From Acidimicrobiia bacterium (GTDB lineage: Bacteria > Actinomycetota > Acidimicrobiia > Acidimicrobiales > Acidimicrobilacustridaceae), in assembly GCA_018882825.1 (NCBI GenBank), contig VERC01000006.1, positions 1 through 20,596 on the forward strand: DNA of 20,596 nt, in the 5' to 3' direction. A program made the position numbers and the translations under genes. The notes beneath the pieces are model-generated. The model saw nothing but the letters and a program-made list of their open reading frames with translations, searched no databases and was not told the DNA's origin. Each line of letters begins with the position of its first letter. Position 1 is the first letter of the stretch. Below, piece by piece: positions 1-11,375 of the stretch.

Positions 1-233
1 GAGGTGTACCTCTCACCGGATCTGCCCGATTACAAGATGTGGGCCGAGGCGATGGGTTGTGTCGGCATGCGGGTGGAGTCCCCCGAGGACGTGCTCCCCG
101 CCATCGAACGGGCCAACGAGATCGACGATCGACCGGTGGTCATCGACTTCCGCACCGATTCACGCGAGAAGGTGTTCCCGATGGTGCCGGCCGGCGCGTC
201 GAACTCCGACATCGTCGTGGGACCGGAGCCCCG

Positions 234-237
<4 letters not shown>
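1..237 (+). CDS. ilvB: Acetolactate synthase large subunit, C-terminal fragment
   Basis: Only the last 78 codons are in the window; the gene enters from the left edge in frame 1 and ends at the TGA at 235-237. The fragment (begins EVYLSPDLPDYKMWAEAMGC) matches the end of the thiamine-diphosphate-binding domain of acetolactate synthase, with the usual late motif DFxxAEAxGxxGxRV and a closing segment with RPVVIDFRTD and VFPMVPAGAS. The enzyme condenses pyruvate to 2-acetolactate, or pyruvate with 2-ketobutyrate, as the first committed step of Val/Leu/Ile synthesis. Its stop overlaps the ilvN start by four bases (ATGA), so the two subunits are translationally coupled. The assignment is firm from the neighbour ilvN and from the sequence; catalytic residues lie outside the window. 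Confidence 0.93.
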
Positions 238-1894
<1,657 letters not shown>

Positions 1895-1895
1895 C

Positions 1896-1917
1896 GCCCG
1901 GTCCGGCACTCCCGGGC
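1896..1917. terminator. Possible terminator hairpin after ilvC
   Basis: Two bases after the ilvC stop, GCCCGG (1896-1901) pairs with CCGGGC (1912-1917) around a 10-nt loop. There is no T-run. A second small hairpin, GCCCC-TCTC-GGGGC at 1946-1959, lies next to the vapC stop on the opposite strand. Together they occupy the 65-bp gap between two convergent genes, which is where termination is needed, but GC-rich stems are common by chance here. Confidence 0.3.
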
Positions 1918-1959
1918 CCCTCGGTCATCCATCGCCCACCGACGCGCCCCTCTCGGGGC

Positions 1960-2373
1960 TCAGACGCGGATGACCCCGAAGCCGAGCCCTTCGATGAAGT
2001 CCCCGTCCTGCGTCATGACGGGGATGTCGTGCGCCATCGCGGTGGCGGCGATCCATGCATCGTTCGCCCTCATCCTTCGATCCGCTTCGCGGAGGAGGGC
2101 CCGGAGCTCGGCCCAGCGTTCGGCGACCGAACGGTCGATGGGAAGCGGTTCGAGCCGCATCGCCCGAGTGAGCGTCTCGAGGCGACGCGCCCGGGATCGG
2201 GCATCGGGCGCGCTGAGGACTCCGGTACGCAACTCACCGATCGTGATGACGCTCACGCACACATCGGATGACATCTTCGATCGATCGAGGGGGCGCCGGC
2301 TCTCGAGTGCGATGAAGATCGATGTGTCGACGAGCGCTGCGCCTGCGGCAGCGCCCCGGTCAAGCGAATTCAT
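1960..2373 (-). CDS. vapC: PIN-domain ribonuclease toxin, VapC-like
   Basis: A 137-residue PIN-domain protein. The acidic catalytic constellation is visible: D16 in LVDTSIFIAL, E47 in ITIGELRTG, D105 in RANDAWIAATA, and D123/D125 in TQDGDF. These coordinate Mg2+ for RNA cleavage; VapC toxins usually cut tRNA or rRNA. The ATG at 2373 lies inside the 3' end of the antitoxin gene (14-bp overlap), the standard antitoxin-then-toxin arrangement with translational coupling. No lesion is seen, so the toxin looks functional. Residues 1-11 are a somewhat long N-terminal tail before the first PIN strand, so a slightly later start cannot be excluded. The RNA target cannot be told from sequence. Confidence 0.9.
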   Translation of the reverse strand: MNSLDRGAAAGAALVDTSIFIALESRRPLDRSKMSSDVCVSVITIGELRTGVLSAPDARSRARRLETLTRAMRLEPLPIDRSVAERWAELRALLREADRRMRANDAWIAATAMAHDIPVMTQDGDFIEGLGFGVIRV

Positions 2374-2626
2374 CGTTGTCGAGGTACTCGTCGAGTTCGT
2401 CCAGGAGATCGCGGAGGCCGGGGTCGGCTGGGCGAAGGATGTGGGTGAGGAAGTGGTCGGTCGACACGAACGTCGGTCGGGATTCCAGCGGCTCGATGCG
2501 GGCGACCGGGCGACCGTCGAGGGTCACGATCACGCTGTCGCCCTCGAGGACGCGGTCGAGCACGGCTCGGGTCTCGTTGCGCAGTTCACGGGCGCCGACG
2601 GTGGGCGGGTCGGAGGTGAGCGACAT
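2360..2626 (-). CDS. vapB: Antitoxin, Phd/YefM-type, partner of VapC
   Basis: An 88-residue protein. Residues about 7-48 fit a Phd/YefM DNA-binding fold (VGARELRNETRAVLDRVLEGDSV followed by VTLDGRPVARIEPL). The C-terminal half is acidic (RDLLDELDEYLDNDEF), as expected for the segment that wraps and inhibits the toxin. It overlaps vapC by 14 bp. It should bind DNA as a dimer through its N-terminus and, with VapC, repress its own operon; a perfect 18-bp palindrome lies 19 bp upstream. There is no Shine-Dalgarno sequence before the ATG, but TAGACT lies exactly 6 nt upstream, which suggests a leaderless transcript. The symbol vapB is used by partner; by fold it is Phd-like. Confidence 0.87.
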   Translation of the reverse strand: MSLTSDPPTVGARELRNETRAVLDRVLEGDSVIVTLDGRPVARIEPLESRPTFVSTDHFLTHILRPADPGLRDLLDELDEYLDNDEFA

Positions 2627-2632
2627 GGCCGC

Positions 2633-2638
2633 AGTCTA
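2633..2638 (-). promoter_or_regulatory. Predicted -10 element (TAGACT) of the vapBC operon
   Basis: On the minus strand TAGACT is followed by GCGGCC and then the vapB ATG. With usual spacing, transcription would begin at the A of the start codon, giving a leaderless mRNA. The region that would hold the -35 lies inside the 2646-2663 palindrome. Confidence 0.55.
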
Positions 2639-2645
2639 CGAGACA

Positions 2646-2663
2646 TGTCGCACATGTGCGACA
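2646..2663. promoter_or_regulatory. Perfect 18-bp palindrome, probable vapBC autoregulatory operator
   Basis: TGTCGCACATGTGCGACA is a perfect palindrome starting 19 bp upstream of the vapB start. A second shorter palindrome, GACATGTC (2642-2649), overlaps its promoter-proximal edge. It sits upstream of the predicted -10, over the -35/spacer region, which is where a toxin-antitoxin repressor would block RNA polymerase. Binding by the VapBC complex is inferred from family behaviour. Confidence 0.65.
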
Positions 2664-2726
2664 GGGTGAGATCGGCCCGGTTCCGGCCCCGGGCCATCGG
2701 CGGCACCGGGCCTTCACGTGTCGGGG

Positions 2727-2759
2727 TCCAATTCCTGAGTTGATCGGTCGGGAATTGGA
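2727..2759. promoter_or_regulatory. Inverted repeat over the metY promoter, candidate operator
   Basis: TCCAATTCC (2727-2735) and GGAATTGGA (2751-2759) form a perfect 9-bp inverted repeat with a 15-bp spacer. With a single-base bulge it extends outward to GGT/ACC. The arms flank the predicted -35 (2740-2745), and the right arm lies between -35 and -10. This is a typical position for repressor binding, plausibly a sulfur or methionine regulator. Both arms are unusually A/T-rich for this DNA. The regulator is unknown. Confidence 0.5.
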
Positions 2760-2768
2760 ACCTAGGTT
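2740..2768 (+). promoter_or_regulatory. Predicted metY promoter (TTGATC-N17-TAGGTT)
   Basis: TTGATC (2740-2745) and TAGGTT (2763-2768) are separated by exactly 17 bp, a good primary-sigma match. Transcription would start near 2775, leaving a leader of about 40 nt before the metY ATG. This also argues against the upstream in-frame GTG at 2769 as the start. Confidence 0.55.
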
Positions 2769-2813
2769 GTGGCCCGTTCGTCGCCCGGTGGGCGACCGTC
2801 ACCGAGGAGCGAC

Positions 2814-4124
2814 ATGAGCGACAACTGGGGCTTCGACACCCGTCAGATCCACGCCGGCCAGGAACCCGACCCGACCACCGGGGCCCGGGCGGTGCCGATC
2901 TACCAGACGACCTCGTACCAGTTCCGCGACACGGCCCACGCCGCCAACCTGTTCGCGTTGGCCGAGATGGGCAACATCTACACGCGGCTCATGAACCCGA
3001 CCACGGGTGTGTTCGAGGCCCGCATGTCCTCACTCGAGGGCGGCACCGCCACCGCCGTCGGCATCCCCGGTGCACTGGCCACCTCGTCCGGTCAGGCTGC
3101 CGAGTCGGTCGCCATCATGAATCTCGCCGAGGCGGGCAGCCATGTCGTGGCCTCGGCCGCCCTCTACGGCGGCACCTACACGCTGCTCGGGAGCACGCTG
3201 CCGCGCTACGGCATCGAGGTGACCTTCATCGACGACCCCGACGACCTCGATGCATGGGCCGCCGCCGTGCGCCCCAACACCAAGGCCTTCTACGGCGAGA
3301 CCATCGGCAACCCGCGCAACGACGTGCTCGACATCGAGGGTGTCTCCAAGGTGGCGCACGACAACGGCGTGCCGCTCATCGTCGACAACACGGTCGCCTC
3401 CCCGTGGCTCATCCGTCCGATCGAATGGGGCGCCGACATCGTCGTGAACTCCGCCACCAAGTTCATCGGTGGACACGGCACGTCGATCGGCGGCGTCATC
3501 ATCGACGGTGGCTCCTTCGACTTCGGGGCCAACGACAAGTTCCCGATGTTCACCGAACCCGACTCGAGCTACCACGGCCTGCAGTACTGGCCGGCACTCG
3601 GACCGGGTGCCTACATCATCAAGGCCCGCACCCACTTGCTCCGTGACATGGGTGCGGCGCTGTCGCCGTTCAATTCGTGGACCCTGCTGCAGGGTCTGGA
3701 GACGCTGAGCCTGCGCATGGAGCGCCACAACGCCAATGCCATCGCCGTGGCCGAGTTCCTCGCCGGGCACGCGCAGGTCGAGTCGGTGCAGTTCGCCGGT
3801 CTGACCTCGTCGCCGTGGCACGAGCGGGCCAGGAAGTACTCGGGCGGCAAGGGCTTCGGTTCGGTGCCGGCATTCGTGATCAAGGGTGGCAAGGAGGCCG
3901 GACAGAAGTTCGTCGAGGGCCTCACGTTGCACAGCCACGTCGCCAACATCGGCGATGTGCGCAGCCTCGCCATCCACCCGGCGACCACGACGCATTCGCA
4001 GCTCACCGAGACCGAGCAACTCTCCACCGGCGTCAATCCCGGTCTGGTGCGCCTGTCGGTGGGTCTCGAGTCGATCGCCGACATCATCGCCGACCTCGAG
4101 CAGGGCTTCGCCGCTGCCCGCTAG
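2814..4124 (+). CDS. metY: O-acetylhomoserine sulfhydrylase (PLP-dependent)
   Basis: A 436-residue member of the Cys/Met-metabolism PLP enzymes. It converts O-acetylhomoserine and sulfide to homocysteine by direct sulfhydrylation. The PLP lysine is K216 in VNSATKFIGGHGTS. The substrate/PLP-binding segment NIYTRLMNPTTGVFE lies at about 54-68, and LIVDNTVASP (188-197) holds the PLP-binding Asp. The early motif FDTRQIHAGQEPDPTTGARAVPIYQT and the full length (about 430-440 is usual) favour MetY over the shorter cystathionine synthases and lyases. I chose ATG 2814 because GAGGAG lies at 2804-2809 and the promoter is downstream of most of the alternative N-terminus. The next gene begins 9 bp after the stop, so they are probably co-transcribed. 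No metX is seen nearby. Confidence 0.94.
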   Translation: MSDNWGFDTRQIHAGQEPDPTTGARAVPIYQTTSYQFRDTAHAANLFALAEMGNIYTRLMNPTTGVFEARMSSLEGGTATAVGIPGALATSSGQAAESVAIMNLAEAGSHVVASAALYGGTYTLLGSTLPRYGIEVTFIDDPDDLDAWAAAVRPNTKAFYGETIGNPRNDVLDIEGVSKVAHDNGVPLIVDNTVASPWLIRPIEWGADIVVNSATKFIGGHGTSIGGVIIDGGSFDFGANDKFPMFTEPDSSYHGLQYWPALGPGAYIIKARTHLLRDMGAALSPFNSWTLLQGLETLSLRMERHNANAIAVAEFLAGHAQVESVQFAGLTSSPWHERARKYSGGKGFGSVPAFVIKGGKEAGQKFVEGLTLHSHVANIGDVRSLAIHPATTTHSQLTETEQLSTGVNPGLVRLSVGLESIADIIADLEQGFAAAR

Positions 4125-4133
4125 GCGGACCTC

Positions 4134-5051
4134 GTGACCTCCGTCCAACTCCATCCCGACATCGAGCGGGTCCGGCACCTGGCGCCGGACCTCTCCCTGG
4201 ACGATGCCACCGTGCTGGCGCTGCGAAGCGCAGGCCTCGGGGCTCCGGTCGAGTTGTCGGACCGCGTCGAGCGCACCGACCACGTCGTCGTCGACGATCC
4301 TCGTGTCGTCGTGCGTGTGCACCGGCCGCGGGGTGTGTCCGGTCCACTCCCGGCGATCGTCCAGATCCATGGTGGGGGCTACGTGCTCGGCTCCTACGAG
4401 ATGGACGACCCGCGGTTCGATCGTTGGTCTCCCGAACTCGGCGTCATCGGGGTGTCGGTGGAGTACCGCCTCGCCCCCGAGACGCCTTGGCCCGGTCCGT
4501 TGGAGGACTGCTACGCCGCGCTGGTGTGGACGCATGCGCACGCCGCCGAGCTGGGCATCGATCCGGCGCGTATCGGCATCGGGGGTGTGAGCGCTGGAGG
4601 CGGACTGGCCGCCGCGCTGTCGCTGCTGGCCCGCGACCGGGGCGAGGTGCCGGTGGCCTTCCAGGTGCTGGAGTGTCCGATGATCGACGATCGACGGGTG
4701 ACCGTCTCGTCCCAGCTCGACGGCCTGCTGGTGTGGTCCCGGGAGTCGAACGCCTATGGCTGGCGGGCCTACCTCGGCGACCTCTACGGGACCGACGTCC
4801 ACTACACCGCGGCGCCGGCCCGGGCCGACGACCTGTCGGGACTTCCGCCGGCGCTCGTCATCGTCGGTGGTGCCGACGGTTTCCGTGACGAGGACATCAC
4901 CTATGCGATGCGGCTGTCACAGGCCGGGGTGCCCACGGCCCTCCACGTCATCCCGGGAGCACCGCACGGCGTGCAGATGTTCGCCGGCACTGCGCCGGCC
5001 ATGCAGTGGGAGCGGCTGGTCACCGACTGGGTACGCGAGCAGCTGGCCTGA
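4134..5051 (+). CDS. Alpha/beta-hydrolase, hormone-sensitive-lipase-type esterase
   Basis: A 305-residue HSL-family (bacterial esterase family IV) hydrolase. The oxyanion-hole motif HGGGY is at 79-83. The nucleophile elbow is GVSAGG with S153. The expected acid is D248 (VGGADGFRDED) and the histidine is H278 (GAPHGV). YRLAPE (111-116) is also typical of the family. It has no signal peptide, so it is cytoplasmic and likely acts on short- to medium-chain acyl esters. The GTG start lies 9 bp after metY, suggesting one transcript. Methionine clusters often carry metX (also an alpha/beta-hydrolase) beside metY, but the HGGGY motif and layout are HSL, not homoserine acetyltransferase. The substrate is unknown. 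Confidence 0.88.
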   Translation: MTSVQLHPDIERVRHLAPDLSLDDATVLALRSAGLGAPVELSDRVERTDHVVVDDPRVVVRVHRPRGVSGPLPAIVQIHGGGYVLGSYEMDDPRFDRWSPELGVIGVSVEYRLAPETPWPGPLEDCYAALVWTHAHAAELGIDPARIGIGGVSAGGGLAAALSLLARDRGEVPVAFQVLECPMIDDRRVTVSSQLDGLLVWSRESNAYGWRAYLGDLYGTDVHYTAAPARADDLSGLPPALVIVGGADGFRDEDITYAMRLSQAGVPTALHVIPGAPHGVQMFAGTAPAMQWERLVTDWVREQLA

Positions 5052-5067
5052 CCCGCTGGTCCGAACG

Positions 5068-5085
5068 TCGGCCCCGACCGGCCGA
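5068..5085. terminator. Possible hairpin terminator after the esterase gene
   Basis: TCGGCC (5068-5073) pairs with GGCCGA (5080-5085) around a 6-nt loop, 16 bp after the esterase stop and before a TATGGT -10-like element. No T-run follows. Weak evidence. Confidence 0.25.
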
Positions 5086-5104
5086 TCCATCACATCGCCG
5101 CGGG

Positions 5105-5110
5105 TATGGT
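5105..5110 (+). promoter_or_regulatory. Possible -10 element (TATGGT) for the SDR pair
   Basis: TATGGT fits TAnnnT and lies 33 bp before the ATG of the first SDR gene. It would give a leader of about 27 nt carrying the AGGGAGAG ribosome-binding site. No good -35 is visible. Confidence 0.3.
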
Positions 5111-5143
5111 CGGCCCTCGTCCAGTGAACGAGGGAGAGTGGGC

Positions 5144-5914
5144 ATGGATGCCACGTTCGACTTCAGCGGCAAGGTGGCCATCGTCACCGGTTCCACCAAG
5201 GGACTGGGACGGGCCATGGTCGACGGGTTCGCCCGGTTCGGCGCCAAGGTGGTGGTGAGCAGCCGCAAACAGGACCTGTGCGACGCAGTGGCCCAGGAAT
5301 TGCGCGATGCCCATGGCGCAGATGTGTTGCCCCTGGCCTGCCACGTCGGCGAATGGGATGCCATCCCCACCTTCGTCGACGCCGTCGTCGAACGGTTCGG
5401 TCGTATCGACATGCTCGTCAACAACGCCGGCATCAACCCCACCAGCGACTCTTTGTCCGACACCGACATCGGCCTGTGGCGCAAGGTCTTCCAGGTCAAC
5501 CTGGAGGGTCCGTTGCGGATGTCGACGCTGGTGGCGCCGGTGATGCGCGACAACGGCGGTGGGTCGATCGTCAACATCGCCACGGTCGGTGCCTACAGCG
5601 GCGGTCCCGGCGTCGGGGCCTACGGCGCCTCCAAGGCCGGACTCATCAACATGACGCGCACCATGGCCAAGGAGTTCGCGCCATGGAACATCCGCGTGAA
5701 CTCGTTGTGTCCCGGTCCGGTCAAGAGCGAACTCACCGAGGGTGCCGAGCGCATGTCCCCGGGCTTCTACGAACGGGCGGCGTCGGCCACCGCCCTCAAG
5801 CGGGTGGCCGAGACCGAGGAGATCATCGGGCCGGTGCTGTACCTGGCCAGCGATCTCTCCTCGTTCGTCACCGGTGACGACATCGTCGTCGCCGGCGGCA
5901 TGCCCCGTGGCTGA
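5144..5914 (+). CDS. Short-chain dehydrogenase/reductase (classical SDR)
   Basis: A 256-residue classical SDR, an NAD(P)-dependent oxidoreductase. The cofactor glycine motif is TGSTKGLG (15-22), NNAG is at 93-96, and the C-terminal PGPVKSELTE segment is typical. The catalytic set reads N119, T147, Y160 (YGASK) and K164. The usual catalytic Ser, in the position of NISS in relatives, is Thr here (NIAT). Thr can sometimes substitute but is uncommon. SSRK at 39-42 after the second strand suggests NADPH. ATG 5144 is preceded by AGGGAGAG (5131-5138). The 3' end overlaps the next SDR by 8 bp, so the two are coupled. The substrate is unknown; pairing with an MFE-2-like dehydrogenase hints at acyl or alcohol catabolism. 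Confidence 0.88.
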   Translation: MDATFDFSGKVAIVTGSTKGLGRAMVDGFARFGAKVVVSSRKQDLCDAVAQELRDAHGADVLPLACHVGEWDAIPTFVDAVVERFGRIDMLVNNAGINPTSDSLSDTDIGLWRKVFQVNLEGPLRMSTLVAPVMRDNGGGSIVNIATVGAYSGGPGVGAYGASKAGLINMTRTMAKEFAPWNIRVNSLCPGPVKSELTEGAERMSPGFYERAASATALKRVAETEEIIGPVLYLASDLSSFVTGDDIVVAGGMPRG

Positions 5915-6863
5915 AGAGATCGTCTTCGACGGCGCCGTCGCCATCGTCACCGGTGCCGGCGGTGGTCTCGGGCGCGCCTACGCCCGTCTGTTGGGCGAGC
6001 GCGGCTGTCGCGTCGTCGTCAACGACGTCGGACGCCCGCATGGTGACGACGTTCCCGTCGCCGCCACGGTCGTCGACGAACTACGGGCGCTCGGCATCGA
6101 GGCCGTCGCCGACACGCACGATGCCGTCACCGAGGGAGGCGCCATCGTGGCCACGGCCGTCGACTCGTTCGGCGTCGTCGACATCGTGATCAACAACGCC
6201 GGAATCGGCGCCGGCACGCCGATCGGTCCCGATGCCCCCGAGCAGTGGCGCCCCACCATCGACGCCACCCTGCAGTCGTCGATCGCCGTCACCGGCGCGG
6301 CATGGCCGCACCTCGTCGAACGAGGAGGGGGACGCATCGTCATGACGGGCTCGCCGGCCATGTTCGGTGCGTCGACGACCATCCCGTACTCGGCGACCAA
6401 GTCGTCCATCTACGGCCTCACCCGCTCGGTGGCCGCCGCCGGACGTCGTCACGGCATCGCCGCCAACAACGTGATGCCCTCGGCGTGGACGCGGCTCACC
6501 CGCTCGCTGCCAGCGGGGCCGATGGCTTCGCTGTTCGCCGAGCAGTACTCGACCGAGGACGTCGCCGCCTTCGTGGTCTGGTTGTGTCACCCGTCGTGCA
6601 CGGTCTCGGGTGAGTCGTTCTCCGTCGGTGGAGGGCGCGCCGCCCGGGTGGTGCTGGCCGAGAACCGCGGTGTGCTCGTCGACGATCGATCACCAGAGGC
6701 GTGGGCCGGCCGGGTCGACGAGTTGATGGCACTCGACGAGGTCGTGTTCCCGACGTCGATGAACGACGAGGTCACCTGGCAGGCCCACACGCTGGGTCGT
6801 CCCGTGCCGGCCGAACTGGCACCCGGTGGATCGCTCGACTGGAACCGTCGACCGCGACCCTGA
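5907..6863 (+). CDS. SDR related to the MFE-2 / 17beta-HSD4 (3R)-hydroxyacyl-CoA dehydrogenase domain
   Basis: A 318-residue SDR starting at GTG 5907 inside the previous gene (8-bp overlap). It has TGAGGGLGRAYA (15-26), VVVNDVG (36-42), NNAG (96-99), S149, Y161 and K165. The Asn of the usual tetrad is replaced by Thr (T121 in DATLQ); MFE-2 enzymes also deviate there. Beyond the SDR core, the segment EDVAAFVVWLCHPSC, then GGGRAARVVLAENRGV and a C-terminal tail of about 60 residues, parallel the equivalent parts of human HSD17B4 as I recall them. That supports a 3-hydroxyacyl-CoA (or related) dehydrogenase rather than a generic FabG. The gene ends tail-to-tail with serC, with only 2 bp between stop codons. 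Substrate specificity is inferred. Confidence 0.8.
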   Translation: MAEEIVFDGAVAIVTGAGGGLGRAYARLLGERGCRVVVNDVGRPHGDDVPVAATVVDELRALGIEAVADTHDAVTEGGAIVATAVDSFGVVDIVINNAGIGAGTPIGPDAPEQWRPTIDATLQSSIAVTGAAWPHLVERGGGRIVMTGSPAMFGASTTIPYSATKSSIYGLTRSVAAAGRRHGIAANNVMPSAWTRLTRSLPAGPMASLFAEQYSTEDVAAFVVWLCHPSCTVSGESFSVGGGRAARVVLAENRGVLVDDRSPEAWAGRVDELMALDEVVFPTSMNDEVTWQAHTLGRPVPAELAPGGSLDWNRRPRP

Positions 6864-6865
6864 CG

Positions 6866-9269
<2,404 letters not shown>

Positions 9270-11321
9270 ATGGCCGTCACCCCCTTCGGTTCGTGGCGTT
9301 CGCCGATCACCGCTGAACTCCTCGTCGCCGGTGCGGCCTCGATCGGCGAGGTGGTGGTGGGCACCGACGACGTCTGGTGGTCCGAAGCGCGTCCCGAGGA
9401 GGGCGGCCGGGTGCAACTCGTCCGGCACCGGCCCGGTGGAAGGACGGTCGACGTGCTCCCGGATGGGTTCTCGGCGCGCACCCGGGTGCACGAGTACGGC
9501 GGCGGCGCGTGGTGGCTGCACGGCGACGACGTCGTGTTCGCCAACGCCGCCGACCAACGGCTCCACCGTCTGGCCGGCGGCGCCGATCACCCTGTCGTCC
9601 TCACACCGCCGACGGGGCGCCAGCACGCCGATCGCTACGCCGACGGTCGCTTCACGGCCGACGGTCGGTGGTTCGTGTGCGTGCGCGAACGACACCCCGA
9701 TGATGGGGCCGAACCGGTCAACGAGATCGTCGCCGTGCGCGTGCACCCCGACGGCGAACCGGTCGACGCCACCGTGCTCGTCACCGGAGCCGACTTCTAC
9801 GCCGCGCCGCGCCCGAGCCCCGACGGGACCCGCCTGGCCTTCCTGCGCTGGCACCACCCCGACATGCCGTGGGACGGCACCGAATTGTGTGTCACGCGCC
9901 TGTACGACGATCGACCGCTCGATGCCGTCGTCACCGGCGAACCCGTGGTGGTGGCGGGCAGCCGCGACGAATCGGTGACCCAGCCCGAGTGGGCGCCCGA
10001 CGGCGCGCTGACGTTCGTCTCCGATCGGAGCGATTGGTGGAACCTCTACCGGATCGACGGCGCGACGATCTCGGCAGCCCTCGACGGCGTGGGTGCTCCG
10101 GCGATCGGTGCGGAGACGGGTGCCGTGTCCGAGTCGGCGTTGGCGCTGGCGCCGATCGAGGCCGAGATCGGACTACCGCACTGGGTTTTCGGCGATTCGC
10201 GCTACGCGCATCTCGCCGATGGACGCATCCTCGTGGCCTGGTACCGCCACGGCTTCGATCATCTCGGTGTCGTCGACGCAGGAGTGATGGTTCCGCTCAC
10301 CTCGCCGTTCACGGAGATCGCCTCGGTGCGCGCCTTCGGTCGCGGGGCGGTGCTCGTGGGAGCGTCGACCACCAGCGAGGCGGTGGTGGCGGCCATCGAC
10401 GTACCCGAGACGCCCGACCTCGACGGCTCGACGCCGGTGACCGTCGCCGTCCTGCGTCCGGCCCGCGATCTCGGTCTCGACCCGCGATGGTTCTCCGTGC
10501 CGGAATCGTTCGAGTTCCCCACCACGGGCGACCGCACCGCCCACGCCCTCTTCTATCCGCCCACCAATCCGGACTTCGTCGGCCCCGCCGGTGAGCGACC
10601 GCCGCTCATCGTCATGAGCCATGGCGGTCCCACGTCGGCCGCCCGTCCCCGTCTCGCCCTCGGCGTGCAGTTCTGGACGTCCCGGGGCTTCGGTGTCGTC
10701 GACGTCAACTACGGGGGTTCCACCGGCTTCGGACGCGCCTATCGACAGCGCCTGCATGGCGCGTGGGGAGTGGTGGATGTCGACGATGTCGTGGCCGCCG
10801 CCCGGCATCTGGTCGCCCGGGGCGATGCCGACGCCGACCGGCTGGTGATCCGGGGCGGCAGTGCCGGCGGTTACACCACGTTGTGCGCGCTCACCTTCCG
10901 TGACGTGTTCGCGGCCGGCGCCTCGCACTACGGCATCGCCGATCTGGCTGCGCTCGCCCGTGACACCCACAAGTTCGAGGCCCGGTATCTCGACTCACTG
11001 GTCGGCCCGTGGCCCGAACATTCCGATCTCTACGCCGAACGGTCACCCATCAACAGGACCGCCGATCTCGATGCGCCCCTCATCGTGCTCCAGGGGCTCG
11101 ATGATGAGGTGGTTCCCCCCAACCAGGCCGAGGCGATGATCGCCGCCCTCGAATCCAAGGGACTCCCGTGGGCCTACCTCGCCTTCGAGGGTGAGGGTCA
11201 CGGGTTCCGTCGGGCCGAGAACATCCGCCGCGCTCTCGAGGCCGAGGCGTGGTTCTACTCGCGGATCCTCGGGTTCGAACTGGCCGATGACGTCGAACCG
11301 GTGGAGATCGCCAACCTCTGA
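9270..11321 (+). CDS. S9 family serine peptidase (prolyl oligopeptidase / acylaminoacyl-peptidase type)
   Basis: A 683-residue cytoplasmic peptidase with no signal peptide. Residues 1 to about 400 form a beta-propeller-like region with repeated strand and Asp-Gly patterns (RPSPDGTRLAFLRW; PEWAPDGALTFVSDR). The remainder is an alpha/beta-hydrolase domain with HGGPT at 451-455, the nucleophile S531 in GGSAGGY, D611 in QGLDDEVVP and H644 in EGEGHGF. S9 enzymes cleave short peptides, often after Pro or at N-acylated ends. The ATG abuts the aspC stop (TGAATG), so it is translated from the same mRNA by reinitiation or coupling. A role with the aminotransferase could be amino-acid recycling, but the pairing may simply be operon economy. 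Confidence 0.9.
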   Translation: MAVTPFGSWRSPITAELLVAGAASIGEVVVGTDDVWWSEARPEEGGRVQLVRHRPGGRTVDVLPDGFSARTRVHEYGGGAWWLHGDDVVFANAADQRLHRLAGGADHPVVLTPPTGRQHADRYADGRFTADGRWFVCVRERHPDDGAEPVNEIVAVRVHPDGEPVDATVLVTGADFYAAPRPSPDGTRLAFLRWHHPDMPWDGTELCVTRLYDDRPLDAVVTGEPVVVAGSRDESVTQPEWAPDGALTFVSDRSDWWNLYRIDGATISAALDGVGAPAIGAETGAVSESALALAPIEAEIGLPHWVFGDSRYAHLADGRILVAWYRHGFDHLGVVDAGVMVPLTSPFTEIASVRAFGRGAVLVGASTTSEAVVAAIDVPETPDLDGSTPVTVAVLRPARDLGLDPRWFSVPESFEFPTTGDRTAHALFYPPTNPDFVGPAGERPPLIVMSHGGPTSAARPRLALGVQFWTSRGFGVVDVNYGGSTGFGRAYRQRLHGAWGVVDVDDVVAAARHLVARGDADADRLVIRGGSAGGYTTLCALTFRDVFAAGASHYGIADLAALARDTHKFEARYLDSLVGPWPEHSDLYAERSPINRTADLDAPLIVLQGLDDEVVPPNQAEAMIAALESKGLPWAYLAFEGEGHGFRRAENIRRALEAEAWFYSRILGFELADDVEPVEIANL

Positions 11322-11375
11322 GCGCGCCGATCCGGGTTGGCGATGGTCGACCGCACGGGGGAGGATGGACGACCC

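Noticed and set aside
3030..4802. A 590-codon minus-strand open frame opposite metY and the esterase.
   Set aside because: It shadows two well-recognised genes; its translation shows no motif and has the composition of a mirrored frame.
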